Below are positions 9,113 through 17,630 of a stretch of DNA of 64,000 nucleotides, one piece after another. A model generated the notes under the pieces. It did not search any database, was not told where the DNA came from, and saw only the letters and a program-made list of their open reading frames with translations. The position numbers were made by a program, and so were the translations under genes. Source of the stretch: Saprospiraceae bacterium (GTDB lineage Bacteria; Bacteroidota; Bacteroidia; Chitinophagales; Saprospiraceae); assembly GCA_016718505.1 (NCBI GenBank), contig JADKDE010000004.1:423751-487750 (forward strand), read 5' to 3'. Positions within the stretch are counted from its first letter, which is position 1; each line of letters begins with the position of its first letter.

Positions 9113-9878
9113 CTTGTATCATTTTAGTGAACATTAAATACATTCCCAATTCTTCATCCAGCCCTTCCTCTTTTAAATAATCTAAGTGTCGATTGATGGT
9201 CGAAACATCGTTCCTTTTAGCTGGACCTGTTTGTGCTGACTTGTGATTTTTCTCGAAAACCACTCTGACAGTTTCTTCCGCGAGAGGCTTTAGGTATTCA
9301 AATGGGATTTCTTCTTTGTTTGCAATATCTTGTGCGACACCGAATAGTCTATTGCCAAAATTATTAATATATACCGCGCACAAATGCAGTGTTTTGCGTT
9401 TTATTTCAGAGATTTCATGAACATTATTGCCTAAGTGATTCGCTATGGCCTGGATAGTTTTTAGGGTGTTTTGATTAGAGCCTCCGACGAAAATGGGTAT
9501 ATTATCAAAATTTATATCATGATTTTGATTGAAAGTTTGGAGAGGATACAAATACCCATTGTTTTCAAAGTAGGGTGTCATTGACCTAGAATTGAAACTC
9601 CCTGAACAGTGAACTACAGTAGAATTTGAATGCCCAAATTGTTTTAATTCGTCCAAAAATCCTAAGATTTGGTCATCTTTTACGCACAAAATAAAAGTTG
9701 CCTCTTTGCTCTTAGGAATATTATTAATACTGATAAATGGAAAATTGGGATAAAGTTCTTCGTATTTCTTTGGATCTCTTACTACAATGCCCTGTAGTTC
9801 AATGCCTCGATCCGCCATTCGTTGGGACAATATCTTGCCCAAATTACCCATGCCGACCAAATAAACTAGGTTACTCAA
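9099..9878 (-). CDS. DUF2520 Rossmann-fold protein (ProC / F420-oxidoreductase-like)
   Basis: The 259-residue protein begins with a dinucleotide-binding motif (VYLVGMGNLGKILSQRM) and continues as a NAD(P)-binding Rossmann domain to about 130. The helical DUF2520 C-terminal domain follows, including HLCAVYINNFGNRLF and KRNDVSTINRHLDYL. It resembles pyrroline-5-carboxylate reductase and 6-phosphogluconate dehydrogenase folds, but the substrate is unknown. It overlaps the 3' end of ccmF by 8 bases and the next small gene by 14 bases, so all belong to one transcript. Confidence 0.82.
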   Translation of the reverse strand: MSNLVYLVGMGNLGKILSQRMADRGIELQGIVVRDPKKYEELYPNFPFISINNIPKSKEATFILCVKDDQILGFLDELKQFGHSNSTVVHCSGSFNSRSMTPYFENNGYLYPLQTFNQNHDINFDNIPIFVGGSNQNTLKTIQAIANHLGNNVHEISEIKRKTLHLCAVYINNFGNRLFGVAQDIANKEEIPFEYLKPLAEETVRVVFEKNHKSAQTGPAKRNDVSTINRHLDYLKEEGLDEELGMYLMFTKMIQDENR

Positions 9879-12711
9879 TTTTATTTTTTCGTTTATTCTT
9901 TTTGAAAATACCTATAGCCAGACCGAATAACATAAGCAATGACCCTGCCCAAACAAGATTGATACCCGGAAATTCAATGGCTTGCAATACCACGAAATCA
10001 AATTTTGGTTCGACTCTGGATAATTGCATAGAAATTTCTTTCGGATCAACATCTATGGGATAAAACTCTAGTAAGGCGCTCTCTGACGGGATATCGATGC
10101 CTGTGAGCTTGATATTGATGCCATTTTTAAAATTGTGATCAGCAATGCTGAATGGTTGGTTGCCTCGTATTATGTAAAGCGGTTTGATGGTGTCCTTGGT
10201 TGCTCCATCTCCGATAAGTATATTGGCGCCCAGTACGATATCATCCGCGTTAGGTTTGAAGTGTGGATTCGTTATGTTTTTTGAGAAGCCAAGGAATTGG
10301 ATATTTCTTCCTTCCCACGCAATCACTTCATTAGGTCGCAGCTTGTTGGAATGCATGTTTGGTCCTTCTGTCGGTGCTAAAATCTGCGCAAGCGACTTTT
10401 CATTTACACGAATATTGAGTCCAATCTGATTGTTATGATCATTCATATTCAGGAGCAATCCCTCCTTGGCCATTACCAAAGGTTTGTGCGAATAAACAGA
10501 GTCCTTGAATTTAACCCAAACATCGGCAGAAATTCCAAAATCACCTTTATTCCGATTCAAGTCGTGATGATCTGGATCGTATTTTACTTTATCCAATTTA
10601 ACGAAAATCGAATCTTGATATGAGACCCATTTGTCTTTAGAAACTTGGATGTCGTCATAAACGATGCTTTCATTCTTGCGGGTTGCCTCTTCGATGCTTA
10701 CTTGATCTGTTGGCAACGAAGCTATATGCGTAAATATATCTTTATTCCAATAGTGCTTGGTTGATGGGTTGGATGCTGCTATTTTTGTAAAATCTTTGCT
10801 ATAAAGAATATTGGGTTGGACTGTAAATTCTTCCACCGTCTTTTCGCCATCTTCTGATAGTTTTTTAAAGTGGATATCAAAAGTTCTAGTCACCCCCGCG
10901 AAGGTATCTTTTTGATATTCTACCAAAAAGCCACTCATATACATTGGCATATTTTTGTCTAGCCTAATATTTTTTGCCAATTCATCTTCAGTTTGATCGG
11001 CGATCAATCCTCGAGTGATGAACGGATTAGAGCTGATAAATCTTTTGTTAAGCCCAGAAGCTATGACACCAACTATTAGTATTCCAAAGCCAATATGTGA
11101 AAAATAACTCCCGAGATATTGGATTTTGCTTTGAAAATTTTTCAATAATAAAATAAAATGCATGCATATCGCAAAAACTCCAGAAAACAACAGCAAATGG
11201 TGCTGCCAAGCATCGACATTTATCCAATAACAAATCCCAATGTGCAATATAACCGCGATGATTAGCCCTAAAACTATTCTCAACACCCAGCTTTTGTTTT
11301 TGAAGGGATTGGTGTCCATCCTGTATTTGACAAGCATCGCAACAATCGAAAGCAATGAAAGCAAAACGCCAACCCAAAGCTGAAATCTATTGTGGTGCGC
11401 TACTGGATCCACAGGCGTGCTTCTATGCCAATCTTTGAGATCTGTATTCAGAATCCAACCGATGCCACTTATTATTTTATTAAAAACGGGAATTGAAGTA
11501 GTAAAGGAAATCAATAAACACGAAAATAAAAACACCATAGAGCCTATGAACATCCAAAATTCTCTGCTAAACAGCGATTCCTCCTCCTTAGGAGTGGATA
11601 TTGATTCTTTATTTTTCCAATAAAAATATATCGCCCCAAGGCCAAACAATAAAATAAAAATGATGAGCTGCCACTCTAATCCCATCTCCGTAAATGAATG
11701 TACAGATGTATCCCCTAAAACGCCACTCCTAGTCAAAAAAGTAGAATAAACTACTAGGACAAAACTCAGAAGATAGAACACATACGCGGATTTAAGGCTG
11801 TAAGGCGTGTTTTTTGCGATGAGATGCGTATGAAGTCCCGCTAGGAGAATCAGCCAAGGTACAAGGGACATGTTTTCTACAGGGTCCCAAGCCCAATAGC
11901 CCCCAAAACTCAAGGCTTCGTATGCCCACGCACCGCCCATCAAGATACCCAATCCCAAAATCGCCCCAGCAAATAAAACCCACCCAAAAGCTGGAGCCAA
12001 CCAACCCTTATGATCTCTCAATCTCAATCCTGCTATCGCGAATGCATAAGGAATAGCCGTACTCGCAAATCCCAAAAATAGGGTAGGAGGATGTATCGTC
12101 ATCCAATAATTCTGTAGCAGCGGATTCAGACCGTTGCCCTTGATCAGCATTATATAATTTGGATTGTTGAATAGCGGAATATTCATCACGTCTCTGATGA
12201 AAACAAATGGATTAGAACCTATTTTCCACTCAAGCCCTGGCACATACACGCCTAGGATCATACTCAATATCATCGCTTGTATCAAGCCCAAAACCGCTAA
12301 GCCCGTGTACTTGTATTTATGACGATTATAAAGCAGCACCGTCCCTAGTACAGCATGCCAAAACAACCACAATAAAAAACTTCCCTCTTGACCTTCCCAA
12401 AAAGCTGAAAATATATACTTCATCGGCAAATCATCCGATACGTGTTGCCAAACATAGTGAAATTCGTAGTAGTGCTGGATCATGATAAAAAACAAAAGGC
12501 CTATCAATGACCAAAGCGAAAGACAATGCGCCCACCACGCTATCTTGCCTATTTTTATCCAATTATTTGCTTGAATTTTCTCGGAGGGTTTGTCAACTTG
12601 CCAAAACGATAAGGCCGTCAATATGGCACTTGAAAAAGATAAAAATATGGCGTATTGACCTAAGTGAGCTAAATAAATATGCTCCCCAATATACGGTATG
12701 GATTCCTGCAT
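9871..12711 (-). CDS. ccmF: Cytochrome c heme lyase subunit CcmF (CcsA/CcmF family)
   Basis: CcmF attaches heme to apocytochromes c in system I maturation. The 946-residue membrane protein has more than twelve hydrophobic segments. The tryptophan-rich heme-handling WWD motif is clear (GGYWAWDPVENMSLVPW, about residue 268-285), followed by conserved regions such as HTHLIAK and STFLTRSGVLGDTSVHSF. A long periplasmic region (about 555-905) precedes a last membrane helix and a basic tail, as in other Bacteroidota CcmF proteins, which are longer than the 650-residue proteobacterial form. It starts 7 bases after ccmE. Confidence 0.93.
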   Translation of the reverse strand: MQESIPYIGEHIYLAHLGQYAIFLSFSSAILTALSFWQVDKPSEKIQANNWIKIGKIAWWAHCLSLWSLIGLLFFIMIQHYYEFHYVWQHVSDDLPMKYIFSAFWEGQEGSFLLWLFWHAVLGTVLLYNRHKYKYTGLAVLGLIQAMILSMILGVYVPGLEWKIGSNPFVFIRDVMNIPLFNNPNYIMLIKGNGLNPLLQNYWMTIHPPTLFLGFASTAIPYAFAIAGLRLRDHKGWLAPAFGWVLFAGAILGLGILMGGAWAYEALSFGGYWAWDPVENMSLVPWLILLAGLHTHLIAKNTPYSLKSAYVFYLLSFVLVVYSTFLTRSGVLGDTSVHSFTEMGLEWQLIIFILLFGLGAIYFYWKNKESISTPKEEESLFSREFWMFIGSMVFLFSCLLISFTTSIPVFNKIISGIGWILNTDLKDWHRSTPVDPVAHHNRFQLWVGVLLSLLSIVAMLVKYRMDTNPFKNKSWVLRIVLGLIIAVILHIGICYWINVDAWQHHLLLFSGVFAICMHFILLLKNFQSKIQYLGSYFSHIGFGILIVGVIASGLNKRFISSNPFITRGLIADQTEDELAKNIRLDKNMPMYMSGFLVEYQKDTFAGVTRTFDIHFKKLSEDGEKTVEEFTVQPNILYSKDFTKIAASNPSTKHYWNKDIFTHIASLPTDQVSIEEATRKNESIVYDDIQVSKDKWVSYQDSIFVKLDKVKYDPDHHDLNRNKGDFGISADVWVKFKDSVYSHKPLVMAKEGLLLNMNDHNNQIGLNIRVNEKSLAQILAPTEGPNMHSNKLRPNEVIAWEGRNIQFLGFSKNITNPHFKPNADDIVLGANILIGDGATKDTIKPLYIIRGNQPFSIADHNFKNGINIKLTGIDIPSESALLEFYPIDVDPKEISMQLSRVEPKFDFVVLQAIEFPGINLVWAGSLLMLFGLAIGIFKKNKRKNKIE

Positions 12712-12718
12712 TATGAGA

Positions 12719-13105
12719 TTAGGATTTGGTGGCTATTTCTTCGTTTTTGTACTTTGATGGACATTTCATCAATATGTCAGATGCCTCAAACGTATCTCCA
12801 ACCAACTTGCCCGTAACCACAATTTTTTCCGAAAGCTCGAAATCCTGTGGCTTCGGCGCGCGCCTAATCACCTTTTTTAGTACTTTATTTTCATCTCTGA
12901 TATAAAAGCTGAAATAATTTGGATCTTTCATCGGATCATACACGATCTCTTGGTCTTTAGCCAATTCACCCACCACTTTGGTTTTTCTACCCGTCACGGA
13001 AGCGTATTCAAAGTCCCCGTATTTGCTCAAATCGCCAATTGCACTGATCAACACGGTTATCCCGATGGCTATGATTAAAAAACTTATTATATGTACCTTT
13101 TTCAT
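12719..13105 (-). CDS. ccmE: Cytochrome c maturation heme chaperone CcmE, Cys-type variant
   Basis: CcmE receives heme covalently and hands it to CcmF. The 128 residues have one N-terminal anchor (about 6-25) and an OB-fold beta domain. The proteobacterial heme-binding histidine motif HxxxY is replaced by KCPSKY (about 114-119), so a cysteine takes its place (CxxxY). This variant is known from some CcmE families in other bacteria and archaea. It is the first gene of the ccmE-ccmF operon. ccmA, B, C, D, G and H are not in the window. Confidence 0.87.
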   Translation of the reverse strand: MKKVHIISFLIIAIGITVLISAIGDLSKYGDFEYASVTGRKTKVVGELAKDQEIVYDPMKDPNYFSFYIRDENKVLKKVIRRAPKPQDFELSEKIVVTGKLVGDTFEASDILMKCPSKYKNEEIATKS

Positions 13106-13219
13106 AATATGATGATGGCTTTTCTTCTTAAATATTTACAGTATGAACAATCAACCAAATGCAAAGTTCGATATTTTACGGCATTATTTTGTTATCTACC
13201 GCGGTATTATTTTTATCTA

Positions 13220-13326
13220 GGGCGTCTCCCGCTACTCATCCAAAGGATGAAATCGGGCCGCGCTCTTCATGGGTTCGCAAGCTCCATCCTTTGGATCTGC
13301 TGCGCAGCCATTGCGATCGCTGACGC
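13220..13326 (+). repeat. Palindrome-rich interspersed repeat, copy A
   Basis: This 107-base element lies in the 353-base gap between ccmE and the kinase gene and is much more GC-rich than its surroundings. It starts gggcgtctcc and ends ccattgcgatcgctgacgc. Inside are short hairpins: catcc-aaa-ggatg, atcc-ttt-ggat, the palindrome gctgcgcagc and gcgatcgc. The core catgggttcgc and both ends are shared with copy B at 55627-55749. The rest of the gap (13106-13219 and 13327-13458) is AT-rich; I see no gene there. Confidence 0.75.
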
Positions 13327-13458
13327 GCAAGGTGTTCATACAGTCAGATTTAGCGAGGATTATGTCGGGAATTTATTTTTTAGAATTGTTAATATTAATG
13401 TAAACACTAAATTTTCGAACAAAATTAGATAAAAGTGGATTGGTTTTATTCAGATAAA

Positions 13459-15150
13459 CTATAATACATCAAACTGGTCAAATGCACTTTGCATTTTCGC
13501 CTCCAGTTCTTCTCTTTGACTTTTGCTAAGTTGAGAAGGTAATGGTAGCACATTCTTCTGCCAAAGGTGCAAATATTGTTTAATCCATTTTCCTTCCTTG
13601 CAGTAAAATATTGCTTCTGTTGGGTATTTTTCTTTTGCTTTGTCCAAATAATACAAAGTTTTATATATGTCTTTCTGATGGCAATCGAAGGCTCTACTGT
13701 AGTAAAAATGCGATAGGAACACATCGTCTTTAAACCCTTCAAATAAGGCTTCAATGGTAGATTCTCTCTCCAAATCTAATAGATAATCTATTGCAAAATG
13801 AATATAGTTATTTGCTGCTTCATATTCTCTTATCCCTAACGACTTTACAATGTCAATCATTACATAACCTTCACACTCAACTTTTTTAAAGTCAGGACAA
13901 TCGTTTAGTTTAATTTCTTTATACCATTTAAATAATATATGGACATGTTCAAAATACTTTTTTTTAAGTACATCTTGCAGCAAATAACCTTTTTTGAAAT
14001 AGTAGTTAAGGTATCTCATTCGTTCTAAATAATTAACTACATCATTTACAGTAATAAGTTTCAATTTGATATTATTTAACTCCAACATCAGTTTATCAAA
14101 AACTTTTTTCTCAAGTTCATCAGAGAGACCTGCTACTTTATTCAATCTGTATAATCTATCACTAATATTTCCTATTTGATCAAATGCATCTCTGCCTTTA
14201 AATAAGCCAACTACTTGATGATGCAGCCTAGAATCTTCTTTTTCCAGTTCTCCAAGAATAAAAGCATAAAAATCATCTAGGACTGGTCTGTCTGCTGGGT
14301 CATTTTTCAGCATTTCATTTATGTAATTTTGTAAATCGGTATTTTCAAGCGACACTATACTTTTATCTTCCGACAATGACCACGATTTAAAAGAACCTGG
14401 TGAAGTCAATGCTTTTTTATTCGTTGAACCATTTGGATGTTTACCACTGAAAATCATATAAATCATTACACCTAAAGCAAATATATCTGGGTCGTAGGTT
14501 TTATACTTCTTAGGAAAGTATTGCTCAGGGGCTTTATATGGAAATTTTCCTCCTCCTCCACCGTAAGTTTGACCAATTCGTTCTCGTAAATCTGCCATAC
14601 CGAAATCTGCTATGACTATATGACAATTCAAATAATTATTTGTAGGAAATTCTCTATACTTTTTATCAAGTAGTTCTATTAAAATATTAGGTGGATTAAA
14701 ATCTTGATGATACTTTATTCCACTCCTTTTTAATTCTATTAAGGCTTTCGTAATTTTAGAAACAATTACTAAGCCATCAAGATAACTAATTTTTTTTTTA
14801 CCTTCTGCAACTTCTACCAATAGCGAATGTAAACTACAATCATAGAAAGGCATTACAATAAATAGATTGTCCCCAATAATTTTTGGATAGAATGCCGTAG
14901 CAATGTATTGGGAATGGATTTGTAGCCATAGTTCGCACTCATCAAGAAAATGACTTTTTTTTTCTGTCATTTCCTCTTTTGTCAATTTTCCGTTTATTTT
15001 CACAGATTTATATGCCAATTTTCGTGGAGTAGTATTCTCCCCTTGATCTAAAATATAGACTGCACCAGAGTTGCCTCCCATCACATTAATAACTTTGCGA
15101 CCTGTTTCTAACTCTAACTTGTATTTAAGTAGGTCTTGTTCTGACATCAT
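13459..15150 (-). CDS. Serine/threonine protein kinase with C-terminal helical (TPR-like) region
   Basis: The N-terminal half (about 15-300) is a eukaryotic-type kinase domain: glycine loop GGNSGAVY (25-32), ATP lysine K48, catalytic loop HQDFNPPN with D150 and N155, DFG at 182-184 and APE at 207-209. The HRD arginine is Gln, but the catalytic Asp is present, so activity is likely. Residues about 310-563 are helical with no enzyme motif; the end (ALFEGF, YYSRAFDCHQKDIYKTLYYL) resembles tetratricopeptide-like repeats. There is no membrane segment, so it is cytoplasmic. No phosphatase or FHA partner is adjacent. Two ATGs in tandem mark the start. Confidence 0.85.
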   Translation of the reverse strand: MMSEQDLLKYKLELETGRKVINVMGGNSGAVYILDQGENTTPRKLAYKSVKINGKLTKEEMTEKKSHFLDECELWLQIHSQYIATAFYPKIIGDNLFIVMPFYDCSLHSLLVEVAEGKKKISYLDGLVIVSKITKALIELKRSGIKYHQDFNPPNILIELLDKKYREFPTNNYLNCHIVIADFGMADLRERIGQTYGGGGGKFPYKAPEQYFPKKYKTYDPDIFALGVMIYMIFSGKHPNGSTNKKALTSPGSFKSWSLSEDKSIVSLENTDLQNYINEMLKNDPADRPVLDDFYAFILGELEKEDSRLHHQVVGLFKGRDAFDQIGNISDRLYRLNKVAGLSDELEKKVFDKLMLELNNIKLKLITVNDVVNYLERMRYLNYYFKKGYLLQDVLKKKYFEHVHILFKWYKEIKLNDCPDFKKVECEGYVMIDIVKSLGIREYEAANNYIHFAIDYLLDLERESTIEALFEGFKDDVFLSHFYYSRAFDCHQKDIYKTLYYLDKAKEKYPTEAIFYCKEGKWIKQYLHLWQKNVLPLPSQLSKSQREELEAKMQSAFDQFDVL

Positions 15151-15232
15151 TTGATTTTTTTTATTTGTGTTATGAGTACCTCAATTTGATTTAGTTTAGT
15201 ATACATCCCCTAGCCACAAAATCATTTTAAAG

Positions 15233-15661
15233 CTAATCTCCTGCTTTCCGTCCATTCCTAAGATTTATCCCTGTGTACAAGTATGCCTTTAAAGAACATG
15301 AAAAATAAGTCCAGCCTTGCGTCTGGCCCATCATTGTTCTTACTTCTTCTAGGGTATATGATTCCTCTGTAATATTAATTTTTGTTTTTTGATCTTCAAC
15401 ATTAGAGAGCTTTATGTTTACTTTTCTCATTTTGTTTTCTACTTCCCATTCGAAAGTAATGGACTCGTTCTCCTGAACTTGAATGCTTTGAATAATACAA
15501 GAAACCCCATAATCTGCGAACTCCCATTCTACATCAGTTCCACTCGTCAGATCGCTACTTGCGCTTGATACAAAATACCCAATCAGTTGATTTTTATCTA
15601 CAATTGCTCTAAATATTTCTGAGATTGGACGTGCTACAAAATCGTTAATTTCAACTTTCAT
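15233..15661 (-). CDS. SRPBCC (START/AHSA1-like) domain protein
   Basis: The 142 residues form one SRPBCC helix-grip domain, typical of the AHSA1 family that binds hydrophobic ligands in a deep cavity: the opening VARPISEIFRAIVDKNQLIGYF, the strand SITFEWEVE, and the C-terminal helix GWTYFSCSLKAYL. Its start overlaps the stop of the GT39-like glycosyltransferase gene by 4 bases (ATGA type), so the two are translationally coupled. Ligand and role are unknown. Confidence 0.82.
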   Translation of the reverse strand: MKVEINDFVARPISEIFRAIVDKNQLIGYFVSSASSDLTSGTDVEWEFADYGVSCIIQSIQVQENESITFEWEVENKMRKVNIKLSNVEDQKTKINITEESYTLEEVRTMMGQTQGWTYFSCSLKAYLYTGINLRNGRKAGD

Positions 15662-17100
15662 TTTGCTTGAGATTTTTGATATAAATCATACAATTCAGTT
15701 TTAATAGGGATTTTTTCATACGTCTGATCGTCAATTGGAGTAATGTTCTTTTTTAAAATCAAGTATTGATGGAATGGTTTATAGTCTAGACTAATATTTA
15801 GATACCTAATAAGATAGCACTGTAGTTCCCAATCATTCAATAATTCTGGAGAGCTTTTAACAACGGAATATTTCGGGACGATTACACCCATATTTTTTAT
15901 ATCCAGAATCAGTTCTTTGTCCCTAGAGATTTTTCCAATTTGGCAACCAGCGAAAATTAAAACGCCACCGAATACTAAGACAGAGAGCAAAAGCAATAAT
16001 TTTCCTTTTGATGAATAAAAATTCACCAAGTCCAGTGCCATTGGGGCCAGTATCAATCCAAATCCTATACCAAAAAATGGTAAAGAAGGAACCATATAAA
16101 AGCCCTTTTGAACCATCGTCAAAACCAATGGAAGAGACCCAGATATGCCTATGAGAAAGAAAAATACGATATCGAGCTTGTTTTCTCTTATCTTAGTCAA
16201 ATAACCTCGCTTCCTCGTGATGAAAACAATCAGTCCTGTAATCAAAATTTGAGGGATCAACTCACTAAACAATCTTTCAAATACATAAAACCTAGAGGAA
16301 ACGGTAGGATCCGAGTTTATTCTATGCAATGCTCGCTCAAAAAGATAGGTGGACAAACTTTGACTGCTTTCAGGTAAAACAAAAAGAATAGAATACAAGA
16401 GAAAGGGGACAAACAATATTTTGAGCGTAAAATAAATTCCCTCCTTTAAGGTGATGGACCTAAAAACCAACCAATATAAAATCGGAACTCCTAGCGGAAA
16501 AAAACCTGGAATTCCTTTGCTCATGGTTGCTAAAAATATGGCAAATCCAGCCAATAGAAACCACAAAATATTTTTATCCTTAGACCTCAATCCTCGATAG
16601 CTAAAATACACCGAAGCCAGCGTAAAAATTCCCATCGTATTTTCATGCATATTGTTTGAAAAAGACCAAAAACACACTGGGATCGTTATCCATAAAATCA
16701 AAGGAAGCCAACCTAGTCCCTTGAATTCTTCGTTTTTCTTGAATATTTCACGCCATAGAACTACAATCAGCAACGCAGTGACTACCAAACATGTAAATGT
16801 ATAAAATCGCTCCACATAAACCGAATCTCCGAGTACCTTAAAAAACAATGCTTGAATCCCAAAAACCAAAGGCGGCTGTTCATGGAAAGCACTCAAACCA
16901 TACAAATTTAATTTGCTGAATTGAGGAAACCAAAAAGTTCCAATCCCTTGACCTAGATTGTGCGATACGGACGTGTATAACATGGCATCCATGAACATCC
17001 CTTCTTGGATCAATATCGGTAATGTCAGTCCAACTAAAACCGAAGCTGCAAGTATCCAATAGGGTATTTGCTTGGGGATGCGTTCTTTGATATTTCTCAA
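15658..17100 (-). CDS. Membrane glycosyltransferase, ArnT/PMT-like (GT39 family)
   Basis: The 480-residue protein has about eleven membrane segments and a GT-C layout. The first periplasmic loop carries an acidic residue in EGMFMDAMLYTSVSHNLG, followed by FHEQPPLVFGIQALFFK, the typical second signature of ArnT/PMT-like enzymes. These use a polyprenyl-phosphate sugar to glycosylate lipids or proteins on the outer face of the membrane. The acceptor cannot be predicted. The 4-base overlap with the SRPBCC gene suggests one transcript. Confidence 0.85.
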   Translation of the reverse strand: MRNIKERIPKQIPYWILAASVLVGLTLPILIQEGMFMDAMLYTSVSHNLGQGIGTFWFPQFSKLNLYGLSAFHEQPPLVFGIQALFFKVLGDSVYVERFYTFTCLVVTALLIVVLWREIFKKNEEFKGLGWLPLILWITIPVCFWSFSNNMHENTMGIFTLASVYFSYRGLRSKDKNILWFLLAGFAIFLATMSKGIPGFFPLGVPILYWLVFRSITLKEGIYFTLKILFVPFLLYSILFVLPESSQSLSTYLFERALHRINSDPTVSSRFYVFERLFSELIPQILITGLIVFITRKRGYLTKIRENKLDIVFFFLIGISGSLPLVLTMVQKGFYMVPSLPFFGIGFGLILAPMALDLVNFYSSKGKLLLLLSVLVFGGVLIFAGCQIGKISRDKELILDIKNMGVIVPKYSVVKSSPELLNDWELQCYLIRYLNISLDYKPFHQYLILKKNITPIDDQTYEKIPIKTELYDLYQKSQAK

Positions 17101-17177
17101 AATATTATTTCTTTTTGCAAAAATTTTTTAAGTCAAAATATTCCATAAGGAATCTTTGTTTTTACTAAACGAGAATC

Positions 17178-17612
17178 TTATAATTCACCGATATCTTCGT
17201 TCCAAAGTTTTGGATTTTTTTCGATAAAATCTTCCATCATGTTCACACATTCAGGCAAGTCCAAATCAATCACCTCTACGCCATGAGATTCCATAAATTC
17301 CCTAGCTCCTTCGAATGTTCTTGATTCACCAACTATTACTTTTTTGATTTTGAATTGGACGATGGTACCTGCACACATATAGCATGGCATCAGGGTTGAA
17401 TATATGGTAGTTCCTGCAAAAGAACCAATCCTGCCGGCATTGTTCAGGCAATCCATCTCTCCATGTAGGATTGGATTGAGCTCTTGTACTCTTTTATTAT
17501 GACCTTCTGCCAAAAGCTCCCCATTTCGTACCAATACTGATCCGATTGGAATACCGCCTTCAGATCTACTTTTTTGTGCCATAGCTATGGCCCTTTCCAT
17601 AAATTTATCCAT
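17178..17612 (-). CDS. Cytosine deaminase of the yeast FCY1 (CDA-fold) type
   Basis: Zinc-dependent deaminase of 144 residues. Zinc ligands and the proton shuttle are HGE at 50-52 and PCYMC at 76-80 (H50, C77, C80, E52). The whole sequence, including LHGEMDCLNNAGRI and the ending PKLWNEDIGE, follows yeast cytosine deaminase as I recall it much more closely than TadA or guanine deaminase. It should convert cytosine to uracil in the cytoplasm. preA starts upstream on the same strand 18 bases away, which supports a pyrimidine role. A broader nucleoside or creatinine-type deaminase cannot be fully excluded. Confidence 0.82.
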   Translation of the reverse strand: MDKFMERAIAMAQKSRSEGGIPIGSVLVRNGELLAEGHNKRVQELNPILHGEMDCLNNAGRIGSFAGTTIYSTLMPCYMCAGTIVQFKIKKVIVGESRTFEGAREFMESHGVEVIDLDLPECVNMMEDFIEKNPKLWNEDIGEL

Positions 17613-17630
17613 GTTTACTCTTTGATATAA

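Noticed and set aside
11048..11377. 109-codon frame on the - strand within ccmF
   Set aside because: Out-of-frame shadow of a membrane-rich gene; no start or conservation signal.
13091..13432. Open frame of 113 codons on the + strand across the repeat
   Set aside because: It overlaps the ccmE start and its middle is the palindromic repeat; the protein has no family features.
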